Positions 28,344-39,719 are shown, numbered from the stretch's first letter. The stretch is 64,000 nt of DNA from Ruania zhangjianzhongii (GCF_008000995.1 NZ_CP042828.1:2594882-2658881); one strand, 5' to 3'. Made by a program: numbers and translations. Notes: generated by a model from the sequence alone, not told the origin.

Positions 28344-30467
28344 GTGTCGAAGACCTCCACTGAAACCAGCTATACCGCCCGGCACCTCTCGGTGCTCGAA
28401 GGCCTGGAGGCCGTGCGCAAACGGCCCGGGATGTATATCGGGACCACCGACTCCCGCGGCCTGATGCACTGCCTCTGGGAGATCATCGACAACTCCGTCG
28501 ACGAGGCCCTCGAAGGGCACGGGGACGCGATCGAGATCGTGCTGCACCCGGACGAGTCCGTGGAGGTGCGCGACAACGGCCGCGGCATCCCGGTGGACAC
28601 GGTGAGCAACGTCGGCCTCAGCGGTGTGGAGGTCGTCTTCACCAAGCTGCACGCCGGCGGAAAGTTCGGAGGCGGGTCCTACGCGGCCTCCGGCGGGCTG
28701 CACGGCGTGGGCGCCTCGGTGGTGAACGCTCTCTCCGCCCGCCTGGACGTGCAGGTCGACCGTGGCGGCAAGACCTACGCGATGAGTTTTCACCGTGGTG
28801 AGCCCGGCACCTTCAACGACTCGTCCGGCCCGTCGCCGGACAACCCGTTCAGTGCGTTCACGAAGAGTTCCGAGCTCGCGGTGGCCGGCAAGGTGAAACG
28901 GGGCGTGACCGGCACCCGGGTGCGGTACTGGGCAGACCGGCAGATCTTCCCCGCCACGGCTGCCTTCTCCTACGACGAACTGATCACCCGGGCGCGGCAG
29001 ACCTCCTTCCTCGTTCCTGGGCTGCGGCTGGCCGTGCGGGACGAGCGCCGCCTGCCCGGCACCCCGGGGGAGGACGGTCCGGTGGAGGAGGTGTTCCGCC
29101 ACGACGGCGGTGTGGTCGACTTCGCCGACTTCCTCGCTGCCGATGCGTCGGTGACCGACACCTGGCGGCTGCAGGGATCGGGCACGTTCACCGAATCCGT
29201 GCAGCAGCTGGACGGTCAGGGCCACCTGCGCCCCGTCGACGTGGAGCGCACCTGCGAGGTCGAGGTCGCGCTGCGCTGGGGCATCGGCTACGACACCGAG
29301 GTCCGGAGCTTCGTGAACATCATCGCCACCCCGAAGGGGGGCACGCACCTGTCCGGCTTCGAGCAGGGCCTGCTGAAGTCGGTGCGCAAGCAGGTGGAGG
29401 CGAACACCCGTCGGCTGAAGATCGCCAAGAACGGCAAGGAGAAGATCGAGAAGGACGATGTCCTCGCCGGGCTGACCGCCGTCGTCACCGTGCGCGTGCC
29501 CGAACCGCAGTTCGAGGGCCAGACCAAGGAGGTGCTCGGCACCGGGCCGGTGCGCGCGATCGTGAACAAGGTGGTGGACACCGAGCTCACCGGTCTGCTC
29601 ACCTCCAGCAAGCGGCAGGAGAAGACCCAGGCCGCGGCTGTGCTGGAGAAGGTGGTGGGAGAGATGCGGGCCCGGATCGCTGCCCGCACACACAAGGAGA
29701 TCTCCCGCCGGAAGAACGCCTTGGAGACCTCCACGCTGCCGGCCAAGCTCGCCGACTGCCGCACGGACGATGTCGAACGCTCCGAGCTGTTCATCGTCGA
29801 GGGAGACAGTGCCCTGGGCACCGCACGCCTGGCCCGCACCTCGGAGTTCCAAGCGCTGCTGCCGATCCGCGGCAAGATCCTGAACGTGCAGAAAGCGTCC
29901 CTGGCGGACATGCTGAAGAACGCCGAGTGCGCGTCGATCATCCAGGTGATCGGCGCCGGCTCCGGGCGCACCTTCGACCTCGCGGACGTGCGTTACGGCA
30001 AGGTCATCCTGATGACCGATGCCGATGTCGACGGCGCGCACATCCGCACGCTGCTGCTCACCCTGTTCTTCCGGTACATGCGGCCGCTGGTCGAGGACGG
30101 GCGTGTGTTCGCCGCGGTCCCACCGCTGCACCGGGTGGAGACGATGGCGCACGGCAAGCGAGCCCGCGAGGTCACCTACACCTACTCCGAGAAGGAGCTG
30201 CACCGGCACCTGGCCAAGCTGGAGAAGTCCGGCCGTCGGTACAAGGAGCCGATCCAGCGGTACAAGGGCCTGGGCGAGATGGACGCCGACCAGCTCGCGG
30301 AGACCACGATGGACCCTGCGCACCGGACGCTGCGCAAGATCACCATGGCGGACGTCGAAGCCGCGGAGACGGTGTTCGAGTTGCTGATGGGCAACGAGGT
30401 CTCGCCACGACGAGACTTCCTCATCGAGGGCGCCCAGGACCTGGACCGCGAGCGGATCGACGCGTGA
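28344..30467 (+). CDS. parE: DNA topoisomerase IV subunit B (ParE/GyrB type)
   Basis: 707 residues. GHKL ATPase: EIIDNSVDEALEGH, VRDNGRGIPVD and GGLHGVGASVVNALS; TOPRIM: ELFIVEGDSALGTA and LMTDADVDGAHIRTLLL; C-terminal RYKGLGEMDADQLAETTMD. It is a type IIA ATPase subunit; partner parC lies 2 kb downstream on the other strand. A main gyrB is expected elsewhere, so I use parE. GTG 28,344 chosen by the leaderless box; the in-frame start at 28,299 adds 15 residues. Confidence 0.92.
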   Translation: MSKTSTETSYTARHLSVLEGLEAVRKRPGMYIGTTDSRGLMHCLWEIIDNSVDEALEGHGDAIEIVLHPDESVEVRDNGRGIPVDTVSNVGLSGVEVVFTKLHAGGKFGGGSYAASGGLHGVGASVVNALSARLDVQVDRGGKTYAMSFHRGEPGTFNDSSGPSPDNPFSAFTKSSELAVAGKVKRGVTGTRVRYWADRQIFPATAAFSYDELITRARQTSFLVPGLRLAVRDERRLPGTPGEDGPVEEVFRHDGGVVDFADFLAADASVTDTWRLQGSGTFTESVQQLDGQGHLRPVDVERTCEVEVALRWGIGYDTEVRSFVNIIATPKGGTHLSGFEQGLLKSVRKQVEANTRRLKIAKNGKEKIEKDDVLAGLTAVVTVRVPEPQFEGQTKEVLGTGPVRAIVNKVVDTELTGLLTSSKRQEKTQAAAVLEKVVGEMRARIAARTHKEISRRKNALETSTLPAKLADCRTDDVERSELFIVEGDSALGTARLARTSEFQALLPIRGKILNVQKASLADMLKNAECASIIQVIGAGSGRTFDLADVRYGKVILMTDADVDGAHIRTLLLTLFFRYMRPLVEDGRVFAAVPPLHRVETMAHGKRAREVTYTYSEKELHRHLAKLEKSGRRYKEPIQRYKGLGEMDADQLAETTMDPAHRTLRKITMADVEAAETVFELLMGNEVSPRRDFLIEGAQDLDRERIDA

Positions 30468-30816
30468 TCCCACCGGCGTCGTCCGGCAGCGGCGTACGCC
30501 TGACTCGGCCGGGCCCAGAGGGGCGGCGGTGCCCGCCTGGCCACGGGCCGGACCGGGTGAACGTCACGACTCACGCACCGGCCGCCGTCGGGCAGGCTTT
30601 GCTCCAGGGTGCCCTGGCCGCATACCCTGCCCATGACATAGACAGAGCACGCCCGGATGTCTGGGCCCCGGTTGCGGGGCTGATCGACACGTGCACCGCA
30701 CTCAGCATCACCGTGCGAGGTACGTGCGTGCTGTATTCGATCGAGAGCTGAGAGACCCCTCCCATGCACCCAGCACCACCCTCCGCCTGCTCTGCCCCCG
30801 GTCTCCGGGAGGCAGC
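30468..30816. other. Intergenic region between parE and tandem GNAT gene
   Basis: 349 bp, no gene seen. A possible promoter is TTGCTC (30,599-30,604), 18 bp, TACCCT (30,623-30,628), which would give a leader of about 180 nt. The final bases carry the GGGAGG ribosome-binding site of the GNAT gene. Confidence 0.35.
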
Positions 30817-31797
30817 GTGAGCCCAGCTCTGCCCACGGCCGGCCACGACCTCCGCTGGTGTCCTCTGACTTCCGAGGACACCGGTGACCTCTATGCCCTG
30901 CTGCGCAGGATCGAGGAGCACGATGACCCGCCCTACCGCAGCACGCGGGAAGAGGTGGACGATGCAGCGCTCACCCAGTGGGGAGATCTGGCGGCAAACT
31001 CGCTCGCCGGACGCGACGCCGATGGCCTGCTGCGCGCCTACGGGGTGGTCATCGATGCCGAGGGACGCCGGGCGGCCCCCCGCACGCTGCTCGAAGGCGG
31101 GGTGGACCCGGCGGTCCGGCACCGGGGCGTGGGCAGCGCGGTCCTCACCTGGCAGGTGGACCGGGCCAAGGAGATGCTCATCGACGCCGAGGAGCCCGGC
31201 CGGGTGATCGTGCACGTGGAGGACGACATGTCCACCACCGCTGACCTGGTCGAGCGGCACGGCTTCGCCCCGGGCGGGTTTCACACTGAGATGCGGCGCG
31301 ACCTGTCCTCGGTGGAGCTGGACGAGGTCAGCCTCGCCCGGCCGTTGGAGCTCGTCCCGTGGACTGCCGAGCTGGACGACGCCGTGCGCCTTGCGCACGG
31401 GGAGGCGTTCGGTACCGGTGTACACGCCCCCAGCCAGGAACGGTGGCAGGAGGGGCGTACCTATTTCGTGCCGGAGTGGAGTTTCCTGGTACTGGACCGC
31501 ACCAGCGACCGCGCCCAGGTGGCCGGCTACCTGCTTTCCAGCAAGTACGAGCAGGACTGGCCCACGCTCGGCTGGAGCGAAGGCTATGTCGACATCCTCG
31601 GTGTCCGCGCGCCGTGGCGGGGCCAGCGGATCGCCACTGCTCTGGTCACCCGCGCCATGCGTGCCTTCGCCGACTCCGCGATGGAGTATGCCGCACTGGG
31701 TCTGGACCATGCGGCCAAGGAGGAGAACTTCGGGCTCTTCGACAAGCTCGGCTTCACCCCGACCCGGGGTTCGACCACCTACGTGCTGCAGGTGTGA
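30817..31797 (+). CDS. Tandem-GNAT acetyltransferase (MshD-like fold)
   Basis: 326 residues with two GNAT domains. First acetyl-CoA loop near VDPAVRHRGVGSAVLTWQVDRA (residues about 98-119); second near VRAPWRGQRIATALVTRAM (about 266-284). The arrangement resembles mycothiol synthase (MshD) but also other double-GNAT proteins of actinobacteria, so substrate is not assigned. GTG 30,817 is preceded by GGGAGG at ideal spacing. The next gene begins 3 bp after the stop. Confidence 0.82.
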   Translation: MSPALPTAGHDLRWCPLTSEDTGDLYALLRRIEEHDDPPYRSTREEVDDAALTQWGDLAANSLAGRDADGLLRAYGVVIDAEGRRAAPRTLLEGGVDPAVRHRGVGSAVLTWQVDRAKEMLIDAEEPGRVIVHVEDDMSTTADLVERHGFAPGGFHTEMRRDLSSVELDEVSLARPLELVPWTAELDDAVRLAHGEAFGTGVHAPSQERWQEGRTYFVPEWSFLVLDRTSDRAQVAGYLLSSKYEQDWPTLGWSEGYVDILGVRAPWRGQRIATALVTRAMRAFADSAMEYAALGLDHAAKEENFGLFDKLGFTPTRGSTTYVLQV

Positions 31798-31800
31798 GCG

Positions 31801-32523
31801 ATGGGTGCGCGGTCGTGGCAGGTGGCCCTCGGCCTGGTCGCGATCACGCACCTGGTGGCGCAGCTGCTCGGCGCCCGTACCTGGGCGGACGGCACGCAGG
31901 TGCTGCTCATCCCCGCCCTGGCCGGGCTGGTCTGGTCCGCCGGGCTGCTGCCTGCCCGAGCCTGGAGCACCCGGGCGTACGCCACGGCGCTGCTGCTGTC
32001 CTGGCTGGGTGATGCGCTGCCGCGGGTGGTCGACGGCGATGCCTCCTTCCTCGTGATGGTCACCCTGTTCCTCGGCGCCCAGGTGGGCTTCATCCTCACC
32101 TACGTGCTGCTCACCCGGTCCTGGCCAGCCGTGCTGGTGATGGCGGCCTATGCCGTGGTGTTCGGGGCGCTCTACCTGCTCTGCGCCCCTGGAGCGGGCA
32201 GTCTGCTGCCGCTGGTGGCCGGCTACGGTCTGTTGCTGGTCACTGCCGGGTCGCTGAGCAGCACGGTGTCTGTGGTCACCGGGATCGGCGGGGCAATGTT
32301 CGTCGGTTCGGACGCACTGATCGCCCTGCACCAGTTCGTGGAGGGTTATGCGCTGCCGCAGCACGACTTCCTGGTGATGCTGACCTACATCGGTGCCCAG
32401 GTGCTGATCGCCTACGGACTGCTCAGCCGGGCACGGGCCGACGCCCGCCCGGCGTCACTCGGGGACGCCGCCGGCGGGCGCTCAGCCGAGCCCGGCGACC
32501 GGAGCACCGAGCGGCCGGCCTGA
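31801..32523 (+). CDS. YhhN-family membrane protein (lysoplasmalogenase-like)
   Basis: 240 residues, about eight hydrophobic segments. The conserved acidic residues of the YhhN/TMEM86 family appear in [12 protein letters not shown] and [15 protein letters not shown]. Characterised relatives hydrolyse the vinyl-ether bond of lysoplasmalogen; activity here is inferred from family only. Likely cotranscribed with the GNAT gene. Its last 42 nt overlap the convergent parC gene. Confidence 0.85.
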   Translation: MGARSWQVALGLVAITHLVAQLLGARTWADGTQVLLIPALAGLVWSAGLLPARAWSTRAYATALLLSWLGDALPRVVDGDASFLVMVTLFLGAQVGFILTYVLLTRSWPAVLVMAAYAVVFGALYLLCAPGAGSLLPLVAGYGLLLVTAGSLSSTVSVVTGIGGAMFVGSDALIALHQFVEGYALPQHDFLVMLTYIGAQVLIAYGLLSRARADARPASLGDAAGGRSAEPGDRSTERPA

Positions 32524-34950
32524 ACCGTCTCGCCGCTCGTCCAGCTCGGGCAGCTCCACGGCCTGACCGGCGGAGCCGACGGCCCGCACCGGATCGGGGG
32601 CCACCGCTGCCAGATAGAGGGAGTCCTCCCCGCGCAGAAACCGGTGTGCGCGTACCCCGCCGGTCGCTCGGCCCTTGCCCGGGAACAGCGCGAACGGGGT
32701 GACCTTCGCCGATCCGCCGACAGTGCCCGGCAGCGCACCCTCGGACCCGGCCAGGGTGACGACGAGGGCATGCTCGGCCCGGGCAGGGGAGAGCACGGCA
32801 AAGGCGACCACCCGGGCACCGGCAGGGAGCTTCATCCCCGCCATCCCGCCGGCAGCACGTCCCTGCGGACGCACGGCGGAGGCGGGGAAGTGCAACAGCT
32901 GCGCGTCGGAGGAGACGAAGACCAGTTCGTCCTCGTCACGCGCGGGTGCGGCCGCCACCACCTCGTCATCGTCCTTGAGCGCGATGATCTCCCAGGAATC
33001 CTTGTTCCGCGGGTGGTCAGCGCTCACCCTCTTGATCTGCCCGCTCCGGGTCCCCAGAGCCACCGCCGGGGCATCCTCGGTGAGCGGCACCAGCCCGACG
33101 ACCTGCTCCTCCGGCTCCAGCAGCAGCACCTCCGTCACACCCACCCCGCCGGACAGGCTCGGTGGTGAGTCCGTGGGGGGCAGTGCCGGTACGTCGATCA
33201 CCGAGAGCCGCAGCACCCGGCCGGTGCTGGTGACCGCCCCGACGAATCCTCGGGCGGTGGCCCGCACTGTGGTCCGCAGCGCGTCGTGGGCACTGCGACG
33301 CCCGCTGCGCACCGGCTCGGTGTCGTCGGCAGTGCGGGCGAGCAGCCCGGTCACTGAGAGCAGCACCCGGCACGGGGCGTCGGCCACCTCGAGGGGAAGG
33401 GCAGCCGCCTTCCGACCGGCCGGTGCCTTGGCGGCCGTCGCGGTGGCGCCGGACGCCTCCAGCAGCACGGTCCGCCGGGGTGTGCCGTGCTCGGTGGAGA
33501 CCGTGGCGAGCTCGTCGGAGACCACCTGCCGGAGCAGGGCGCCATCACCGAGGATCGCCTGCAGCTCCTCGATCTGCCGGGCCAGCTCGTCCCGTTCGGC
33601 TTCCAGGTCGATCCGGGAGAACTTGGTCAGCCGGCGCAGCCGCAGCTCCAGGATGTACTCCGCCTGCGGCTCGGACAGGTCGAAGACCACCTTCAACCGC
33701 TCCCGTGCCGTCTCGGCGTCGTCACTGCTGCGGATCACCTGGATCACCTCGTCGATGTCCAGGATCGCGATCAGCAGACCCTCCACCAGGTGCGCCCGCT
33801 CGGTCTTCTTCGCCAGCCGGTGCTCCGACCGGCGGCGGACCACCTCGAGCCGGTGGTGCACGTAGACCTCGAGCATCTCGCGCAGCCCCAGCGTGCGTGG
33901 CTGGCCGTCCACCAGAGCCACGTTGTTCATCCCGAAGGACTCCTCCATCGGGGTGAGCTTGTACAGCTGCTCAAGCACGGCGTCCGGGTTGAACGCGTTC
34001 TTCACCTCGATCACCAACCGCAGCCCGTGCTTGCGGTCGGTGAGGTCATTCACTGCCGAGACGCCTTGCAGCCGCTTGGCCTGCACCGCGTCCTTGATCT
34101 TCTCGATCACCCGCTCCGGCCCCACCTGATAGGGCAGCTCGGTGACCACGATTCCCTGCTTGCGGGCGGTGATCCGCTCGATCCGCGCCGTCGCCCGGGT
34201 GCGGAAGGAGCCACGCCCGGTGGCGTACGCGTCTCGGATCCCGTCCAGCCCGACGATCTTGCCCCCGCTGGGCAGGTCCGGACCGGGCACGAACCGCATC
34301 AGCTCCTCGAGAGTGGCCTCCGGGTTGTCGATCAGGTGCCGCGCAGCCGCGATCACCTCCACCAGGTTGTGCGGGGCCAGGTTCGTAGCCATCCCGACCG
34401 CGATCCCGCTCGCTCCGTTGACCAGCAGGTTCGGCAGCGCCGAGGGCAGCACCACCGGCTGGGTGAACTGGTTGTCGTAGTTCGGGACGAAGTCCACCAC
34501 GTCCTCGTCGAGGTCCGCGGTCATCACCATCGCCGCCGGAGCCAGCCGTGCCTCGGTGTAGCGCGGTGCCGCCGGACCGTCGTCCAGCGAGCCGAAGTTG
34601 CCGTGCCCGTCCACCAGCGGCAGCCGGAGCGAGAACGGCTGCGCCATCCGCACCAGCGCGTCGTAGATGGCGGAATCGCCGTGCGGGTGCAGCTTTCCCA
34701 TCACCTCGCCGACCACCCGGGCCGACTTCACGTGCCCACGGTCCGGCCGCAGGCCCATCTGGGCCATCTGGAACAGGATGCGCCGCTGCACCGGCTTCAG
34801 GCCGTCCCGGGCGTCCGGGATGGCCCGGGAGTAGATCACCGAGTAGGCGTACTCCAGGTAGGAGGCACGCATCTCCGCCGAAACATCGGTATCGAGGATG
34901 ATCGACTCATCGGTGGGTTCTGCGGGCCCGGTGGAGCGACGGCGTGACAT
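32482..34950 (-). CDS. parC: DNA topoisomerase IV subunit A (ParC/GyrA type)
   Basis: About 822 residues from ATG 34,950 (ATG 34,959 is three codons earlier). Catalytic tyrosine Y131 in [10 protein letters not shown]-terminal [26 protein letters not shown], then GELMGK-like [22 protein letters not shown], where quinolone-resistance changes usually fall. The C-terminal third has beta-pinwheel repeats ([27 protein letters not shown]). Breaks and rejoins DNA with ParE to decatenate chromosomes. Encoded opposite to parE. Confidence 0.93.
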   Translation of the reverse strand: MSRRRSTGPAEPTDESIILDTDVSAEMRASYLEYAYSVIYSRAIPDARDGLKPVQRRILFQMAQMGLRPDRGHVKSARVVGEVMGKLHPHGDSAIYDALVRMAQPFSLRLPLVDGHGNFGSLDDGPAAPRYTEARLAPAAMVMTADLDEDVVDFVPNYDNQFTQPVVLPSALPNLLVNGASGIAVGMATNLAPHNLVEVIAAARHLIDNPEATLEELMRFVPGPDLPSGGKIVGLDGIRDAYATGRGSFRTRATARIERITARKQGIVVTELPYQVGPERVIEKIKDAVQAKRLQGVSAVNDLTDRKHGLRLVIEVKNAFNPDAVLEQLYKLTPMEESFGMNNVALVDGQPRTLGLREMLEVYVHHRLEVVRRRSEHRLAKKTERAHLVEGLLIAILDIDEVIQVIRSSDDAETARERLKVVFDLSEPQAEYILELRLRRLTKFSRIDLEAERDELARQIEELQAILGDGALLRQVVSDELATVSTEHGTPRRTVLLEASGATATAAKAPAGRKAAALPLEVADAPCRVLLSVTGLLARTADDTEPVRSGRRSAHDALRTTVRATARGFVGAVTSTGRVLRLSVIDVPALPPTDSPPSLSGGVGVTEVLLLEPEEQVVGLVPLTEDAPAVALGTRSGQIKRVSADHPRNKDSWEIIALKDDDEVVAAAPARDEDELVFVSSDAQLLHFPASAVRPQGRAAGGMAGMKLPAGARVVAFAVLSPARAEHALVVTLAGSEGALPGTVGGSAKVTPFALFPGKGRATGGVRAHRFLRGEDSLYLAAVAPDPVRAVGSAGQAVELPELDERRDGSGRPLGAPVAGLG

Positions 34951-35127
34951 GGCTGCCATTGTCCCGGATCGGCGGGCTTCCGGGCGCCAGCACACACCGG
35001 GCGCCGTGGGATGTCACCGTGATCCTGCACATAGCGCTCGGCTGCAGCGGTCGTCATGGCAGGCGGGCAGCAGAGCCTCGTCCCACCTGACCGCCTGCTC
35101 GGGATCCGGCAGCGGGAAGGCGCCCGG

Positions 35128-35133
35128 TAAGGT
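35128..35133 (+). promoter_or_regulatory. -10 box of leaderless GNAT/acyl-CoA synthetase gene
   Basis: TAAGGT 6 nt before ATG 35,140, in the divergent gap with parC. Confidence 0.45.
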
Positions 35134-35139
35134 CGAGGT

Positions 35140-37837
35140 ATGCCAGACGGTGCGCCCCTCGACCCGCCGGCGGACTCGCCGAGCTATCCGGAGCACTGGG
35201 AAGCCGATGTGGTGCTGCGGGACGGGTCCACGATGCGGATCCGCCCGATCCACCCCGAGGACGGCGATGCGCTGCAACGCTTCCACGCCCGGCAGTCGCC
35301 GGAATCGGTGTACCTGCGCTTCTTCGCACCGTTGACCCGGCTGCCGGAGAGGGATCTGCACCGGTTCACCCACGTCGACCATCACGAGCGGGTGGCGCTG
35401 GTGGTGACCTGGCAGGAGGAGATCGTCGCGGTCGGCCGGTTCGACCAGATCGGCGGCGGCGACGCCGAGGTAGCGTTCAACGTCTCCGACTCCGCTCAGG
35501 GCAAGGGACTGGGCTCGGTGCTGCTGGAGCATCTGGCCGCTGCCGGCCGGGAGCTCGGGGTACGCCGGTTCCTGGCCGACGTGCTGCCGCAGAATGCCCG
35601 GATGCTGCGGGTGTTCACCGATGCCGGCTATGACGTGAAGCAGGCCTACGACGACGGCATCATGGCTGTCTCCTTCACCATCCGGCCCACGGACCGGTCC
35701 CTGGCGGTGCTCGCCGAACGAGAACGGCGTGCCGAGGCACTGAGCATGGCCGCAGTGCTCGCCCCGCGCCGGGTCCTGCTCGTCTGCGCCGGCGACGAAG
35801 GGCGCGCTTTCGGTGCCCGACTGGTGGACCAGCTGGGTGGTCCCGAACGGCTCCGAGTGGTGGGACTGCCCGGCCACCCGGACACGCTCGCCGAGCTGGA
35901 ACCTCGGGAGGAGGAGGATCTGGCCCTGCTGGCCGCGGACGCGCCCACAGTGCTCGATCTCATCCCCGCCCTGGCCGACCACGGCATCAAGGCGGTGGTG
36001 CTCTACACCGGAGGCTTCGCCGTCGACCCGGGCACCACCAAGGTGGCCCAACGCACTCTGGTGACCACGCTGCGCCGGAACGGCCTACGGTTGGTGGGCC
36101 CCCGGTCGTTCGGGTTGCTCAGCGCTGCCGCTGACCCGGTGGACGCCACGCTGTGGCCCGGACCGCTGCGCCCGGGCACGGTGGGAGTCTTCTGCCAGTC
36201 CGCGGCCGCCGGCCTGGGCCTGCTCTCCGGCGCAGCCGAACGAGGACTGGGGATCTCCTCGTTCCTGTCCGCCGGCCACCGGCTGGACGTCTCCGGTAAC
36301 GACACGATGCAGTTCTGGACCTCGGACGAGGGCACCGAGGTGGCGTGCCTGCGGCTGGAGTCGATCGGCAACCCGCGCAAGTTCTCCCGGGTGGCCCGCC
36401 GGCTCTCCGAGAAAGGACCGGTGGTGGCGATGATCGCCGGCTCCACCGGGCAGCTGAACCCGCCCGGTCACGCCGTGCGCACCACCGCCGAACCGCGCCG
36501 GGCACTCGATGAGCTGATGCGCCAGGCCGGTGTCCTGGTGGCCGACTCCGAACCGGCGCTGCTGGACCTGGCCGGGCTGCTGGCCGAGCAGCCGCTCCCG
36601 ACCGGAGACCGGGTGGTGGTGCTGACCAACTCCGGCACCCAGGCCGCGATCCTCGCCGAGCTGATCCAGCACCACGGGCTCACCTCCTCGATCGAGCCGA
36701 TCGCACTGCCGGCCGGGTCGGACGGCGCCGCCTACGCGGACCAGGTCCGTGACCTGACCGCTCGTTCGGACTGGGATGCGGCAGTCGTGGGGTACGTGCC
36801 GTTACTCACCGACGACGGCGCAGCCGTGGCGGACCAGGTACGTCACCTGGCCGCGGCGAGCGGGCGGACCACGCTCGCCTGCCTCTTCGGGGTCACGCTG
36901 CTCGAGGGGGGGCCCCGGGCGGGGCCCGGCCCGGCCGGGCGAGCGGGCCAGCCGCGACGCTCCGGCCGAGCCGGGACCGCGGGTGCCGACCTTCCCCAGC
37001 GCTGAGGCCGCGGTGACGGCGGTCGGCTCCGCCCGGGAGTACTACCGCTGGCGGCACAGCGACCGCGGCGCCCGGGTGGACCCTGGCGACATCGACCGGC
37101 GCACGGCCAAGGCGTTGGTGCAGTCGGCGCTGGCCGACCTGCCGGCGGGTAGCAGCAAACGCCTCGGCGGCCCGGAGGCGGAGCGGCTGCTCGGCTGCTA
37201 CGGCATCCAGGTCTGGCCCGAGCGCCGGGTCACCGGTCCGGAAGCCGCACTGGCCGCGGCGGACGAGCTGGGCTGGCCGGTGGCGCTGAAACCCGCGGAC
37301 GAGGTGCTTCGCCACCGGACCGATCTGGGCGGAGTGCGGCTGGACCTGTCCACGCCGCACGAGCTGGCCGAGGCCTACACCTCGGCAGCAGCACGGGTGG
37401 AGTCGATCATCGGGCGCCCCTGCGCCTTCGACATCCAGCCGATGGCGCCCCCGGGTGCGGGCTGTGTGGTTCGGGCGGCGGAGGACGAGCTGTACGGGCC
37501 GATCATCAGCCTGGGCCTGGCCGGTGACGCTGTCGAGCTGCTCGGGGACGTGTCCTACCGGGTGCCGCCGCTGACGGCTACGGATGTCACCGAGATGATC
37601 GGCTCCCTGCGCGCGGCCCCGCGGCTGTACGGGCACCGGGGGATGCCCCGACTGGACGTGACCGCTCTCGAAGGCGTGCTGGCTCGCGTCTCGGTGCTGA
37701 AGGAGGAGCTCGCCGAGATCTCCGGCATCGTGCTGCACCCGGTCCTGGTGGGCGAGCAGGGGGCCGCAGTTCTCGGGGTCCGGGTGGACGTGGCGCACCC
37801 GCGGCGCGGGGACGTGGCCCGCCGGGTGCTGCCGTGA
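35140..37837 (+). pseudogene. GNAT acetyltransferase fused to NDP-forming acyl-CoA synthetase, one frameshift
   Basis: Domains in order: GNAT (residues about 20-185, with SDSAQGKGLGSVLLEHL as the acetyl-CoA loop), CoA-binding Rossmann (about 205-315), ligase-CoA domains (about 320-600), then, one frame later, the ATP-grasp part (LGGPEAERLLGCYGIQVWPERR, WPVALKPADEV, ending ARRVLP). The reading frame shifts between about 36,905 and 36,950 at a run of seven G; dropping one G gives one continuous protein near 898 residues. Relatives with these parts (PatZ and its actinobacterial kin) acetylate lysines of metabolic enzymes. Truncation, base-call error or slippage cannot be told apart here. Confidence 0.85.
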
Positions 37838-37878
37838 GGCCGCAGCCGGACCGGACGCCAGAACCGCGCAGCAGGTGT

Positions 37879-37884
37879 CAGACT
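37879..37884 (+). promoter_or_regulatory. Possible -10 of leaderless DUF5998 gene
   Basis: CAGACT 6 nt before GTG 37,891; weaker than the TANNNT boxes elsewhere. Confidence 0.3.
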
Positions 37885-37890
37885 GGGCCT

Positions 37891-38487
37891 GTGACCTCAC
37901 GGACCGAACATCTGCAGGACCTACGGCGGGACATCGAGCGCGCCGGCTACTACCCCGCCCTGGTGACCGATGTGCTGGAGATCGCCCTGGCCGGGGAGGA
38001 GGTCCGCGCCCACCTGGTGCACCAGGAGACCATGTTCGAGCGCACCGAGGTGCGCCGGCACATCACCACCCTGGTGCTCACCCCGACGCGGCTTGTGCTG
38101 GCGCACGTCGATGACATCCCTGCGGAGAACGCGGACGGGGACCCCACGGCGGCCGCGACCACGGAGGCGGTGGCGCTGCGGCAGGTTCGCTCGGTCGGCC
38201 TCACCCACGGGGTCGCGGACCCGGCGACCTACCCGGACGGTGCGGGCAGCACCGAACTGACCCTCGCCCTCAACTGGGGAGCGGTGCGCCGGATCGATCT
38301 CGAACCAGCCGCATGCGCCGACCCGAACTGTGAAGCCGACCACGGCCTGACCGGTACGTCGATGAGTGACGACCTGGTGGTACGGATCAGTGCCCATGCG
38401 GAGGGACAGTCGGCCATGCGGGCGGCGATCCACTTCGCCACTGAGCTCTCGGCGGCCACGGCGGGAGCCGGGCAGCCGAGGCCGTGA
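37891..38487 (+). CDS. DUF5998 family protein
   Basis: 198 residues. Conserved start TSRTEHLQDLRRDIERAGYYPALVTDVLEIALAGE, then a mixed alpha/beta body; the C-x(4)-C/H stretch ACADPNCEADHG near residue 140 may bind metal. No membrane segment. Function unknown, actinobacterial. The start at 37,891 fits the family N-terminus. Its stop overlaps the next start by 4 nt (GTGA), so the two are translationally coupled. Confidence 0.78.
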   Translation: MTSRTEHLQDLRRDIERAGYYPALVTDVLEIALAGEEVRAHLVHQETMFERTEVRRHITTLVLTPTRLVLAHVDDIPAENADGDPTAAATTEAVALRQVRSVGLTHGVADPATYPDGAGSTELTLALNWGAVRRIDLEPAACADPNCEADHGLTGTSMSDDLVVRISAHAEGQSAMRAAIHFATELSAATAGAGQPRP

Positions 38488-39629
38488 CCGGACGGGGTGC
38501 CGAGAGCGGCGCCGAGCAGGAGGCACCACGCCTGGGGGAGGTGCTGCTGGGGGCTGCCGGGGCCTGCGGGATCAGTCTCCCGGGTGTGGATACGCTGGCG
38601 GCGGCCGCCGGGCTCGGCCTGCCGGAGGCGCGTCAGGTGTGCGTCGTACTGGTCGACGGGCTCGGCTGGCACAACCTCGCCGCTCGTGCTGACGAGGCGC
38701 CGTTCTTGGCTGGTACCGACCCGCGGCAGGCACGCGCGACCTTCCCGTCCACCACGGCCACCAACCTCGCCTACCTGGGCACTGGCCGAGAAGGAGGCCA
38801 GACCGGCATGCTCGGCTACACCGTGCGGGACCACGATGGCCGCCTGCTCAACCTGGTCTCCTGGAACCGGGACGTGGACCCGCTGCAGTGGCAGCCGGTG
38901 CCCACAGTGTTCGAGCGGCTGGCCGATGCCGGCCGGGTGGCCGTCAGTGTCGGCCCGTGGCGGTTCGCCGAGTCCGGCCTGACCCTGGCGGCGCTGCGCG
39001 GTAGCGAGTACAGCCCGGCCCAGTCGCTGGCCGAGCGGGTGGACTCCGCCCTGAGCCACCTGCGCGACCCCGAGGTGGACCTGGTCTACCTCTACTGGGG
39101 AGAGGTGGACTCTGCCGGGCACCAACACGGCTGGCGCTCGGCGCGGTGGACGGAGGAGCTACGCAGCGCGGACGCGGAGCTGGAGCGCCTCGCCCAGCGC
39201 GTACCGCCCGGCACGGTGCTGATCATCACCGCCGACCATGGCATGGTCGATGTTCCGCTGGCTGACCGCACCGATGTGGCCGACCACGAGCTGCTGGCCC
39301 AGGACGTCGACCTGGTCGCCGGCGAGCCACGCGCCGTGCACCTGTACACCCGGCCCGCCCGCGCGGCAGCCGTCGCCCGCCGCTGGCGGGAGCTGTTCGG
39401 CGATCGCGGCGAGGTGCTCGAGCGGGAGGAGGCGATCGCCGCCGGCCTGGTCGGACCGGTGGCACCGGCAATGCGCCGGGTGCTCGGGGACGTGCTGGTG
39501 ATCGCCCGGGGCACCCATGCGGTGCAGGACACCCGGAGAGCATCGACGAGCGGGACCTCGATGATCGGCATGCACGGCGCCCGCACGGAGGAAGAGATGA
39601 CCGTGCCGCTGATCGTGCTCACCGGCTGA
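38484..39629 (+). CDS. Alkaline-phosphatase-superfamily phosphodiesterase
   Basis: 381 residues, nucleotide pyrophosphatase/phosphodiesterase type. Metal and nucleophile motifs: VVLVDGLGWHNL (Asp), FPSTTATNLAYLGTG (Thr nucleophile), YWGEVDSAGHQHG (Asp, His) and ITADHGMVDV (Asp-His), with a late GMHG giving the last His. No signal peptide, so probably cytosolic; substrate not known. Coupled to the DUF5998 gene by a 4-nt overlap. Confidence 0.88.
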   Translation: MTGRGAESGAEQEAPRLGEVLLGAAGACGISLPGVDTLAAAAGLGLPEARQVCVVLVDGLGWHNLAARADEAPFLAGTDPRQARATFPSTTATNLAYLGTGREGGQTGMLGYTVRDHDGRLLNLVSWNRDVDPLQWQPVPTVFERLADAGRVAVSVGPWRFAESGLTLAALRGSEYSPAQSLAERVDSALSHLRDPEVDLVYLYWGEVDSAGHQHGWRSARWTEELRSADAELERLAQRVPPGTVLIITADHGMVDVPLADRTDVADHELLAQDVDLVAGEPRAVHLYTRPARAAAVARRWRELFGDRGEVLEREEAIAAGLVGPVAPAMRRVLGDVLVIARGTHAVQDTRRASTSGTSMIGMHGARTEEEMTVPLIVLTG

Positions 39630-39719
39630 CCCTGGGCCAAGCAGGCAGTGCTCGTCGGTCTGGTGACCAGGTGGGCCCAGTTCGACGAGCAGTCTCGCGC
39701 TGGGGTGGACCAGCGCGGG

